This document shows, one piece after another, positions 1 through 7,144 of a stretch of 12,796 bases of DNA. The DNA is from an uncultured Bacteroidota bacterium (lineage in GTDB: Bacteria; Bacteroidota; Bacteroidia; Chitinophagales; Chitinophagaceae). The notes under the pieces are model-generated. The model did no database searches. It saw only the letters and a list, made by a program, of their open reading frames with translations, and had not been told where the DNA came from. The stretch spans positions 1-12,796 of the forward strand of contig CAIJZF010000224.1 of NCBI GenBank assembly GCA_903825095.1, written 5' to 3'. Numbering within the stretch: the first letter of the stretch is position 1; the number at the start of each line of letters is the position of its first letter. The translations under genes and the position numbers were made by a program.

Positions 1-581
1 ATTCCTGGGGCACTATGCTAGGCATTGACTATTATATTAAATACCCTACACATATAAAGTCTATTATTTTTAGTAGCCCTTTATTTAGTACTGAAATCTG
101 GACCAAGGATGCAGATACCTTAATTGCCTCTCTTCCCGATTCTATTCAAAAAAATATTAGAGTGAACGAAAAAAATAAAACCTATGATAACCCAAAATAT
201 CAAGATGCAGTTACGCTTTATTATAAAAACTTTTTAAGAAGAACAGAAAGAACAAAAGGGCAGGCCGATACTGCTAAATTATTTTCAGGTTCTAATGTAT
301 ATGAATTTATGTGGGGGCCAAGCGAGTTCACAGCCACTGGAAATTTATTAAAGTATGATCGTTTAGCCTTTCTTTCTACTATAAAAGTACCTACCTTATT
401 AGTAGCAGGCGAGTTCGATGAAGCAAGGCCTAGCACCATTCAACATTTTCAAACTATGATTCCTGGTGCTGAATTCAAAATGATAAAAAATGCTGGTCAT
501 GCCACCATGCAAGATAATAAAGAACAATACCTTGCCACATTGAAAGCATTTTTAGATAAGGTGGATAAGCTGCAAGAATAA
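1..581 (+). CDS. Proline iminopeptidase-type alpha/beta hydrolase, 5'-truncated (C-terminal part)
   Basis: The gene enters from the left edge. Reading from base 3 gives SWGTML, the nucleophile-elbow motif (GxSWG) of S33 proline iminopeptidases, so the catalytic Ser codon is at 3-5 and the real start lies outside the window. The ATG at 15 is internal. The rest of the triad is visible: Asp in GEFDEARPS (codon 417-419) and His in NAGHATM (codon 498-500). A helical cap region lies between the elbow and the acid residue, as is usual for S33 enzymes. Family members remove N-terminal proline or other residues from short peptides, or hydrolyse related amides; the substrate cannot be read from this part. 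The missing N-terminus means export cannot be judged. It converges on the propeller lipoprotein with 19 bp between the stops and no strong terminator. The fold is secure; peptidase rather than another hydrolase is inference. Confidence 0.85.
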   Translation, partial: SWGTMLGIDYYIKYPTHIKSIIFSSPLFSTEIWTKDADTLIASLPDSIQKNIRVNEKNKTYDNPKYQDAVTLYYKNFLRRTERTKGQADTAKLFSGSNVYEFMWGPSEFTATGNLLKYDRLAFLSTIKVPTLLVAGEFDEARPSTIQHFQTMIPGAEFKMIKNAGHATMQDNKEQYLATLKAFLDKVDKLQE

Positions 582-600
582 AAGAATAAAATTATTATAC

Positions 601-2346
601 TTATTTAATTAAGCCATATACCAATACTTGTCCAGAGAAAGTAGCTAAATAAACACGGCCATTAGCAATAGTGGGTGAACAAAATTTTGCAAAAGAAGGA
701 ACAAAGTCACCTGGATTATTACCACTATTCCATAACTCTTTAGTAATATCATTGGCATCAAAGGCTCTTAGTATTCCTTTCATGGTACCATTTTCTGCAT
801 CCCCCGAACTTGCATAGAAAGCCCAAACAATGCCCGTACCTGCTTTACCATTATCAGAGGAAACAGATATCATTGCCCCTGTCTGCCCTGAAGGACCCGG
901 TGCATTAGAAAATGTTTGATTCGTATTAAAACTATTAGCAGCTCTATCAAATTCAATGGCTCTTAATCTATCATTTTCAGACCATACATAAGCGTACTCT
1001 TTAGTAGCTCCTTTAAAGTAGGCAGGTTGAGCATGTAAGTTGCCAATAACTTTAATGGTTTGTTTTGCATTATTAAAACTAGCAGAATAACCACCCATAT
1101 TATCTTTGTCTAAAATATATAGATTGCCGTCCTTTGCGCCAGTAAAATAAATATTTGAATTTGGTACTAACATAGAACCCATCACACCATAGTCGGCATC
1201 GGTTATATTCATTTGAACATAATTAGTAGGTGTAAAATAACTGGTAACTTTTAAAGATGCATTAGCAGATGGTGTAAGCTTAATAGCACTCTCCGACCTT
1301 CCTAATAAATTTTCAGGAAAAATACTTGCAATATTTTCTGCTGTACCATTGCCTGGTATAATACTATAAGGACTAGGAGTTCCCACTGTTCCGTTACCTG
1401 TTACAATATATAAATTACCGCTTTCGTCGGCTGCAATGCCCATACCACTTTGCCATATACCTCCCTCTTCACCATCGGGTGTGGTATTATAAACATATTG
1501 TTGTTGTAAATTTTTTGCATCATAACCTAATACCCATCCATGAAAAGGATTTAAATCGCAATGCGATGCATAAGATATATACACCACACCATTTACTAAT
1601 GCCAAGCCCTGTCTTTGATTATTTCTAAGTGGGTCAAAAGGCACTTTATCATTATTACTAGCATCTCCCTTACCTGCTGCTTGTGCCGTAATTTCAACTG
1701 GGCTATTTAATTTTTCATTACCAGTGACTAAATCAACCGCATGTAAATGTTGTTGGAACTTAACGCCATCTGTGCTTCTTGCTACAAAATAGATGGTCTT
1801 GGTAAGAGAATCAATTACCGGAGAGCCAATAATACCAATATTTGCAGTAATATTTAAATAAGGCGTACACCAAGATGATTTTACATCATTAGCAGTAGGT
1901 GTTCTCATACCATTCACTGTATAATTTTTCTTCCAGTATAAATTTCCATTATCTCCATCAAAAGCATATAAAGTATTACTCACTGTGGCTACAAAAACTA
2001 CATTATGCTTGCCACCACTTATTTCAAAATTACCCATGACCAAGGGCTGCGCATATACTTCATCATCCACTAATAAAGAAAAAAGCTTTCTAAACTGAGT
2101 GGGATTCACGGTAGTTGTGTTTAAAACTGTTTCATTACTATTATGGCCTGTTCGCCCATTATCATTGTGTTGCGTAGTAACAGATATATGTTGTAGATTA
2201 GTGTTAGCAATAATATTGGCAGTGGTGTCTACAGGAATTTTTGTAGTAGTTGTGTCAGAAAAAGTTTGTAATTTTTTACAACCGCCTATAAAAATAAGAA
2301 CAAGTAGTAAAGCGAAAAAAGAGGAACTATTTTTTAATGAATACAT
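601..2346 (-). CDS. PQQ-like beta-propeller lipoprotein
   Basis: This is a 581-residue exported protein. Residues 1-23 form a lipoprotein signal peptide: a hydrophobic stretch (about 10-20) followed by the lipobox IGGC with the acylated Cys at 23. After a Thr/Ser-rich linker (about 25-50) comes a HNDNGRTGHN segment (60-69), then repeated propeller strands of the PQQ/YVTN type, for example NTLYAFDGDNGNLYWK (124-139), HLHAVDLVTGNEK (200-212), GWVLGYDAKNL (270-280), DGNLYILDKDN (406-416) and a closing GRVYLATFSGQVLVY near the C-terminus. Such propellers are often annotated as pyrroloquinoline-quinone repeat proteins, but many bind no cofactor, and I see no clear dehydrogenase signature. It probably sits on the membrane surface as a scaffold, binding protein or non-canonical enzyme. 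The start gives an intact signal peptide. It is divergent from the PIG-L gene across 86 bp, so shared control is possible but unproven. Confidence 0.85.
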   Translation of the reverse strand: MYSLKNSSSFFALLLVLIFIGGCKKLQTFSDTTTTKIPVDTTANIIANTNLQHISVTTQHNDNGRTGHNSNETVLNTTTVNPTQFRKLFSLLVDDEVYAQPLVMGNFEISGGKHNVVFVATVSNTLYAFDGDNGNLYWKKNYTVNGMRTPTANDVKSSWCTPYLNITANIGIIGSPVIDSLTKTIYFVARSTDGVKFQQHLHAVDLVTGNEKLNSPVEITAQAAGKGDASNNDKVPFDPLRNNQRQGLALVNGVVYISYASHCDLNPFHGWVLGYDAKNLQQQYVYNTTPDGEEGGIWQSGMGIAADESGNLYIVTGNGTVGTPSPYSIIPGNGTAENIASIFPENLLGRSESAIKLTPSANASLKVTSYFTPTNYVQMNITDADYGVMGSMLVPNSNIYFTGAKDGNLYILDKDNMGGYSASFNNAKQTIKVIGNLHAQPAYFKGATKEYAYVWSENDRLRAIEFDRAANSFNTNQTFSNAPGPSGQTGAMISVSSDNGKAGTGIVWAFYASSGDAENGTMKGILRAFDANDITKELWNSGNNPGDFVPSFAKFCSPTIANGRVYLATFSGQVLVYGLIK

Positions 2347-2372
2347 TGTAAAACTTTATTGAAGAATTATTC

Positions 2373-2380
2373 TAGATTTG
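2373..2380 (+). promoter_or_regulatory. Candidate Bacteroidota -7 promoter box for the PIG-L gene
   Basis: TAGATTTG matches the Bacteroidota sigma-A -7 consensus TAnnTTTG and lies 52 bp before the PIG-L start codon, in the divergent spacer 2347-2432. No TTG sits at the expected spacing of about 19 bp upstream: the nearest are at 2346-2348 and 2359-2361. The call therefore rests on the -7 box alone. A partly overlapping near-match on the minus strand (TATGTTTC, 2387 to 2380) could serve the lipoprotein gene. Confidence 0.3.
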
Positions 2381-2432
2381 AAACATAAAATTAAGCAATT
2401 AAATTTCTAATAAATAATTAACACGGTTTAAT

Positions 2433-3176
2433 ATGACAAACTCAAGAAGAAATTTTGTAAAACAAGCCAGCGCCTCTATTGGTGCTTTAAGTTTACCTAG
2501 TTTATTGCAGGCTGCACCTGTAGATAATATAAATAAGAAAAAAATTGTATGTCTTGGCGGCCACCCCGATGACCCAGAAAGTGGCTGCGGTGGTACTTTA
2601 GCCAAATTAAGAAAGGCGGGGCACGATGTGACTATTATTTATTTAACTACTGGAGAGGCGGGTATCCCAGGCACTTCACATGATAAAGCTGCTAGCATAA
2701 GAAAGGCGGAAGCGATTGCTGCTTGTAAAATATTAGATGCTAAATATATTTTTGCAGGTCAGATAGATGGAGATAGTATTATAAACAATGAATGGGTGGA
2801 AAAAATAAAAACAATCATTGCCAAGGAAAATCCAGATATTGTTTTTACCCACTGGCCTTTAGATGTTCACAAAGACCATCAAATTGCTAGCTTATTAGGT
2901 ATACAAGCCTGGGTTGGACTGGGTAAGAAATTTCTTTTATACTTTTTTGAAGTATGTACCGGTGAGCAAACCTTTATCTTTCATCCCACCGACTATGTAG
3001 ACATTACAGAAACCCAAGCGCAAAAAAAACAAGCGCTTTATTGTCATTTGAGTCAAGATCCTCCAGGCATCTACCAATGTGGTCATGCCGCCATGGAAGA
3101 TTTTAGAGGCCGTGAAATGGGCGTTACCGCTGCAGAAGCCTTTGTTAGAATGAATGGTAAATTATTTTTATTGTAA
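2433..3176 (+). CDS. Tat-exported PIG-L/LmbE-family N-deacetylase
   Basis: This 247-residue Zn-dependent deacetylase-family protein begins with a twin-arginine signal (SRRNFVKQ, 4-11, then a hydrophobic stretch to about 28), so folded export to the periplasm is predicted. The family signature is GGHPDDPESG (42-51): His44 and Asp47 are expected metal ligands and Asp46 the expected general base. The second motif, THWPLDVHKDHQ (139-150), supplies His149 as the third ligand. The HPDDPE spacing resembles BshB-type members (HADDVE) more than MshB (HPDDE). Known members remove acetyl from GlcNAc-containing small molecules or GlcNAc-PI; the substrate here is unknown. A cytoplasmic bacillithiol role is unlikely given the export signal. 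The length is normal. It is followed after 63 bp by the exported phosphodiesterase and could share a transcript with it. Confidence 0.87.
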   Translation: MTNSRRNFVKQASASIGALSLPSLLQAAPVDNINKKKIVCLGGHPDDPESGCGGTLAKLRKAGHDVTIIYLTTGEAGIPGTSHDKAASIRKAEAIAACKILDAKYIFAGQIDGDSIINNEWVEKIKTIIAKENPDIVFTHWPLDVHKDHQIASLLGIQAWVGLGKKFLLYFFEVCTGEQTFIFHPTDYVDITETQAQKKQALYCHLSQDPPGIYQCGHAAMEDFRGREMGVTAAEAFVRMNGKLFLL

Positions 3177-3239
3177 TAGTAGCTGGGTATAACCATTGTC
3201 TTGATAATTATAATTAAATTTACTTATTAAGCAAACGCT

Positions 3240-4202
3240 ATGAGGTTACCTATAATTTTATTGGGCTCTTTTCTTGTATGTATTGGACTGGTTGCAAAAG
3301 CACAAACTGCATTAACCGGATTTACCGTTATTCCCCTGGGTGTAAAAGGCGGACTAGACGAGGCCAATCTCTCTTCTTATATGGTGGCTGCTAAAGGTTC
3401 TAGTAATTATATTTGTTTAGACGCAGGCACCATTAATGCTGGTTTGCAAAAAGCAGTAGCTAATAAATTATTTACTGAACAAAGCGCAGAAGAAATTCAA
3501 AAAAATAAAATCAAGGCTTATTTTATTTCGCATGCACATTTAGACCATGTGTCAGGACTTATTTTAAACTCCCCTAATGATAGCCCAAAAAATATGTATG
3601 GGTTTAACTCGGTAATAGAGATAATGAAAAATAATTATTTTACTGCCAAGAGCTGGGCCAATTTTGGAAGTGAAGGCGATAAGCCAATTTTAAATAAGTA
3701 TACCTATAACTACTTAACGCCTAGTAAAGAAATTGAAATTCCGAATACCGAACTACATGTAACGCCTTATATACTTAGCCATGTAAACCCTTATCAAAGC
3801 AGTGCTTTTTTAGTACGTAATCAAAATGCTTATTTATTATACCTAGGAGATACAGGTGCCGATGAAGTAGAAAAATCAAATCAGTTAGCATTATTATGGA
3901 AGGCTGTGGCAGATAAAGTAATAGCGCAAAATCTAAAAGCCATTTTTATTGAGGTGTCTTTTAATAATGCTATGCCCGATAAATCACTGTATGGTCACTT
4001 AACGCCTCGTTTATTAATGCAAGAAATGAAGGTATTGAATAAGCTCTCTAATGGCCAGCTTCAAAAGATACCCATTTATATTACCCATATTAAACCTTGC
4101 AATACTTGTGAAATTTCCATTAAAAAAGATATAGCCCTGTCTAATACCGAGGGGCTTACTATTAAGTATGCAGAACAAGGTAAAAGCATACAGTTACCTT
4201 AA
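3240..4202 (+). CDS. Exported class II 3',5'-cyclic-nucleotide phosphodiesterase (CpdP/PDE1 family)
   Basis: This 320-residue protein has a Sec signal peptide (hydrophobic 4-19, likely cleavage after AKA at 19-21). The mature part is a metallo-beta-lactamase-fold PDEase_II domain. The diagnostic motif is SHAHLDHVSGL (97-107), giving metal ligands His98, His100, Asp102 and His103. Further ligands are likely His181 (ILSH), Asp204 (YLGDTG) and His253 (YGHLTP), and ITHIKP (281-286) is also typical of the family. Yeast PDE1 and the periplasmic Vibrio fischeri CpdP hydrolyse cAMP to 5'-AMP. The signal peptide suggests this one also acts outside the cytoplasm, where it would serve nutrient scavenging or external cyclic-nucleotide degradation rather than cytoplasmic second-messenger control. 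That role is inference. The spacer before it (3177-3239) holds only a weak promoter-like TAAATTTA at 3215-3222. A hairpin follows its stop. Confidence 0.88.
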   Translation: MRLPIILLGSFLVCIGLVAKAQTALTGFTVIPLGVKGGLDEANLSSYMVAAKGSSNYICLDAGTINAGLQKAVANKLFTEQSAEEIQKNKIKAYFISHAHLDHVSGLILNSPNDSPKNMYGFNSVIEIMKNNYFTAKSWANFGSEGDKPILNKYTYNYLTPSKEIEIPNTELHVTPYILSHVNPYQSSAFLVRNQNAYLLYLGDTGADEVEKSNQLALLWKAVADKVIAQNLKAIFIEVSFNNAMPDKSLYGHLTPRLLMQEMKVLNKLSNGQLQKIPIYITHIKPCNTCEISIKKDIALSNTEGLTIKYAEQGKSIQLP

Positions 4203-4224
4203 TTTTATTACATATTCTATCTCA

Positions 4225-4245
4225 GATAAGTAAGAACCACTTATC
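4225..4245 (+). terminator. Terminator-like hairpin after the phosphodiesterase gene
   Basis: A perfect 7-bp stem GATAAGT / ACTTATC encloses a 7-nt loop (AAGAACC) and is followed by a T-rich run (CCTTTTCTTTT). It starts 22 bp after the phosphodiesterase stop. The stem is AT-rich and the T-run is interrupted, so this is a weak intrinsic terminator at best. It suits a transcript boundary before the sugar isomerase gene. In the remaining spacer, up to 4379, I see no clear TAnnTTTG box. Confidence 0.45.
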
Positions 4246-4379
4246 CCTTTTCTTTTATGCTTTAAAAGAATTTGTCTAATTTAATACTCTAATGAATTAG
4301 GTTATTTAAAAACTTTATAGCAAAGTATTTTTTAGCCTTTATGAGTTAGTCATTACATTATAAAATAAAACGAAATATT

Positions 4380-5426
4380 ATGTCAAACAGTAAGAAAAAC
4401 ATTCAAAACAGTTCACGTCGTAACTTTCTATACCAAAGCTCATTGGCTTCATTGGGCTTAGTGTTCATGGGTAAAAACTCATTTGCTGCTAATTCATTAT
4501 TCTTAAATAGCCCTTTAACTACCATTAAGGGTGTACAAATTGGCGCTATTACTTATTCTTTTAGATCTATGCCAGGGAGTGCCGAGCAATTAATACAATA
4601 TTGTAAAGAGGCAGGCATTTCTGCTATTGAATTAATGGGAGACCCTGCTGAAGCTTATGCAGGAAGCCCAGTAGGTATAATGCCTCCTATGAATTTTAGA
4701 CCACCTGCAGCCAATGATCCTACAAAACCTCCCATGTCTCGTGAAGACTTTATGAAATCGATGGAAGAAAGAAATGCAAAAGCAAGAGCTTGGAGAGAGA
4801 CCGCTTCTATGGATAAATTTGTTGAGCTAAGAAAATTATTCAATGATGCAGGGATTACTATTTATGCATTTAAACCAGATGCAGCCCTAGGTGTAAAAAG
4901 TACCGATGCAGAAATTGATTACGCCATGCGCGCTGCTAAAGCATTAGGCGCTACTTCAGTGAATGTGGAAATTCCAACCAACGCAGATCATTCAAAAAGA
5001 TTAGGTGAGTTTGGATTAAAACATAAAGTATATGTGGGTTATCATGCACATTTACAAGCTACCGATACCGCATGGGATATGGCTTTGAGCCAGTCTCCTT
5101 ACAATGCTATAAACCTTGACTGTGGTCATTATATAGCGGCAGGTGGGGCAAATACTACAGCATCTTTATTGGCTTTTATTGAAAAAAACCATGACCGTAT
5201 TACTAGTATGCATATTAAAGACCGTCAGAATAAAGTAAATGGAACAAAAAACATGCCATGGGGCGAAGGCGATACACCTCTTAAAGAAGTACTTACTTTA
5301 TTAAAAACTAAAAAATATAAAATACCTGCTAGTATTGAATTAGAATATGATATTCCAGCAGGTTCTGATGCAGTGAAAGAAACAAAAAAATGTTTCGAGT
5401 ATGCTAAAGCCATTTTAGAAGGATAA
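4380..5426 (+). CDS. Tat-exported sugar phosphate isomerase/epimerase-like TIM-barrel protein
   Basis: This 348-residue protein is of the xylose-isomerase-like (AP_endonuc_2) TIM-barrel superfamily. The N-terminus carries a twin-arginine signal (SSRRNFLYQS, 11-20, followed by a hydrophobic segment and NSFAA at 33-37), so periplasmic export is predicted. Barrel motifs follow in order: GAITYSF (55-61), ISAIELMGDP (80-89), TSVNVEIP (192-199), YVGYHAH (218-224), NLDCGHY (245-251), SMHIKDR (276-282) and ASIELEYD (317-324). Likely divalent-metal ligands are Glu197, Asp247, His278 and Glu320; this assignment is by motif only. A Pro-rich insertion (about 101-119) follows the second strand. Relatives isomerise or epimerise sugars and inositols, or act on keto-sugars; the substrate here is unknown. 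It lies 11 bp upstream of the Dabb gene and is probably co-transcribed with it. Confidence 0.85.
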   Translation: MSNSKKNIQNSSRRNFLYQSSLASLGLVFMGKNSFAANSLFLNSPLTTIKGVQIGAITYSFRSMPGSAEQLIQYCKEAGISAIELMGDPAEAYAGSPVGIMPPMNFRPPAANDPTKPPMSREDFMKSMEERNAKARAWRETASMDKFVELRKLFNDAGITIYAFKPDAALGVKSTDAEIDYAMRAAKALGATSVNVEIPTNADHSKRLGEFGLKHKVYVGYHAHLQATDTAWDMALSQSPYNAINLDCGHYIAAGGANTTASLLAFIEKNHDRITSMHIKDRQNKVNGTKNMPWGEGDTPLKEVLTLLKTKKYKIPASIELEYDIPAGSDAVKETKKCFEYAKAILEG

Positions 5427-5437
5427 ATTTTAAATTT

Positions 5438-5779
5438 ATGAACCAGAATATTGCAAAAAATATTTTTGTACACCATGTACTTTTTTATTTAAAAAACCCC
5501 TCATCCGCTGCTGATAAAAATAAATTATTAGAGGGCTTGCAAAAATTAGCCAAAATAGAATGTATTCGTTTTTCGGATATTGGTACACCGGCTGCTACTA
5601 ATAGGTCGGTAATTGAAAGAGATTATACTTATTCTTGGTTATGTATTTTTAATACAGCTGAAGAAGAAATAATATATCAAGGACACCCTATTCATGATGA
5701 ATTTAGAAACAACTATGCCCATTTATGGGAGAAAGTAGTTATTTACGATTCAAATACCAATACACAGGAAAACCAGTAG
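5438..5779 (+). CDS. Dabb-family (stress-responsive A/B barrel) protein
   Basis: This small 113-residue protein matches the Dabb domain: VHHVLFYLKN (11-20) forms the first strand with conserved His12/His13, an alpha-helical stretch follows (about 24-40), then SDIGTPA (46-52), YSWLCIFNT (65-73) and the characteristic YQGHPIHDEF (80-89). Dabb proteins are dimeric ferredoxin-like barrels. A few are enzymes, such as plant olivetolic acid cyclase, but most bacterial members have no known reaction. There is no signal peptide, so it is predicted to be cytoplasmic, unlike the exported isomerase 11 bp upstream. The last 14 codons overlap the 3' end of the convergent amino acid permease gene. Family assignment is firm; function is unknown. 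Confidence 0.85.
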   Translation: MNQNIAKNIFVHHVLFYLKNPSSAADKNKLLEGLQKLAKIECIRFSDIGTPAATNRSVIERDYTYSWLCIFNTAEEEIIYQGHPIHDEFRNNYAHLWEKVVIYDSNTNTQENQ

Positions 5780-7112
5780 CAATAAGGCTTAAGCCCCATA
5801 TGGCTTCATAAGGTTTATTCAAAATGGTAATCACAAATAAGGCTGCGCAGAATAATAGGAATAGTCCCGGCACAAAAGGGTAGCCAATTACTTTATACTT
5901 TCTTTCGTATTCAGGATGCTTTACCCTTAATATAATAACCCCAAGCGCGGTACTTCCATAAAATATAAAGGAAGCAAATACTAGCATATCGGTTAATTGA
6001 TCAAAACTTCCTGAGAATACCAAGGCAATGGCCCAAAAAGCTTGAATGAATAAAGCAATATCGGGTGTATTGTATTTGGGATGCACATTCGCTGCTTTAT
6101 AAAAAAACAATTTATCTCTTGCCATTGCATACATCATTCTAGCAGAAGTTAAAATAGTGCTATTGGTAGCATTTAATGTAGTTACCACAATTAAGCTAGC
6201 CACTAAGACCATTCCAATATGTCCGCTTAGTTTACCTGCCACTTCAACTGCAGCAATTTTATTAGGGGTAAGTTGTATGAAATAATCAATGGGTAAAATA
6301 TAAACAAAAACAATGTTTAATAAAACATAAGCAGTCATAACTATTAAAGTACCAATACCTAATGCCAGTGGTAAATTTCTTTTTGGATTTTTTATTTCTT
6401 CGCCGATATAAGCAATTCCATTCCATCCTTCATAACCCCAAAAAGCGCCCAAACTAGCCACAAATAAGGCTTTCAGCAAACTAAACCCATGTAATTCGGG
6501 GGCATTGGGTAATTGGCTAGGGGTTGTTATATTAGCCATACTTCCTTGGGAAGAACCAAAACCAATAGCTAAAAATGCAACAATACTAGTTAACATTAAA
6601 TAAGTAAGTACTGTACTTAATTTACTTGCAAACTGCGCACCCCTATAATTTAATAAGGTAAGTGCTATAATTAAAAAGGAAGCAACTAATTTAATAAACA
6701 AAGCCTGTGTAATGGCTATTCCTAAAAAGCTAATACTGTCTCCAACTATGGGAAGCGGAAATAAACTTGTTAAGGATTGCGCGAAAATATAAGCTAGTGC
6801 TGCAATAGAAGCAGTTTTAATAACAGTGAAACTAGCCCATCCATACATAAAAGAAAAAAAGCGACCATATACTTTTTGAAAATAAAAGTACTCCCCTCCA
6901 GAATTGGGGAACATACTCACCATCTCAGCAGTGGACAAAGCACCTGCTAAACTAATAAGGCCTGCTAATACCCAACAAAGAATAACTAATGTGGGAGAGC
7001 CCAATGTTTGTGACATGGGCGCCAACTTCTTAAACACACCAGAACCAATAATTACACTCACTACTAAAAAAGTAGCAGCGCTAAATCCAATTTTAGGTTT
7101 TAATACTTCCAT
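5739..7112 (-). CDS. APC-superfamily amino acid permease (LAT/SteT-like)
   Basis: This 457-residue, about 12-helix inner-membrane transporter has IIGSGVFKKL (21-30) in TM1, the unwound substrate-binding segment of APC transporters. FWGYEGWNG (224-232) in TM6 is followed by EEIKNPKRNLPLAL (238-251), the conserved cytoplasmic loop. TLNATNSTILTSARMMYAMARD is the TM8-to-loop region typical of L-type (LAT/SteT) members. These carry neutral amino acids by exchange or proton symport; specificity cannot be read from sequence. It is the last gene of the five-gene minus-strand run, 32 bp after the epimerase gene, which suggests it imports a substrate of that pathway or exchanges its product. Its stop codon lies inside the convergent Dabb gene. 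Confidence 0.9.
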   Translation of the reverse strand: MEVLKPKIGFSAATFLVVSVIIGSGVFKKLAPMSQTLGSPTLVILCWVLAGLISLAGALSTAEMVSMFPNSGGEYFYFQKVYGRFFSFMYGWASFTVIKTASIAALAYIFAQSLTSLFPLPIVGDSISFLGIAITQALFIKLVASFLIIALTLLNYRGAQFASKLSTVLTYLMLTSIVAFLAIGFGSSQGSMANITTPSQLPNAPELHGFSLLKALFVASLGAFWGYEGWNGIAYIGEEIKNPKRNLPLALGIGTLIVMTAYVLLNIVFVYILPIDYFIQLTPNKIAAVEVAGKLSGHIGMVLVASLIVVTTLNATNSTILTSARMMYAMARDKLFFYKAANVHPKYNTPDIALFIQAFWAIALVFSGSFDQLTDMLVFASFIFYGSTALGVIILRVKHPEYERKYKVIGYPFVPGLFLLFCAALFVITILNKPYEAIWGLSLIATGFPVYWYLNRK

Positions 7113-7144
7113 TCTACAATTTAGTGTATTCTAGATAAAGTCTA

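Noticed and set aside
582..600. Terminator between the convergent hydrolase and lipoprotein genes
   Set aside because: Only very short AT pairings are possible; no GC-containing stem followed by a T-run.
2099..2362. 87-residue open frame on the + strand inside the lipoprotein gene
   Set aside because: It lies antisense to the signal peptide and linker region of a clear gene; its hydrophobic, Val-rich translation is what antisense of such a segment gives. No family resemblance.
2399..2605. Minus-strand 68-residue open frame over the PIG-L start
   Set aside because: It is antisense to the Tat signal and HPDD motif of the deacetylase and shows no recognisable features.
6904..7134. Plus-strand 76-residue open frame over the permease start
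   Set aside because: Antisense shadow of the TM1-TM2 coding region of the permease.
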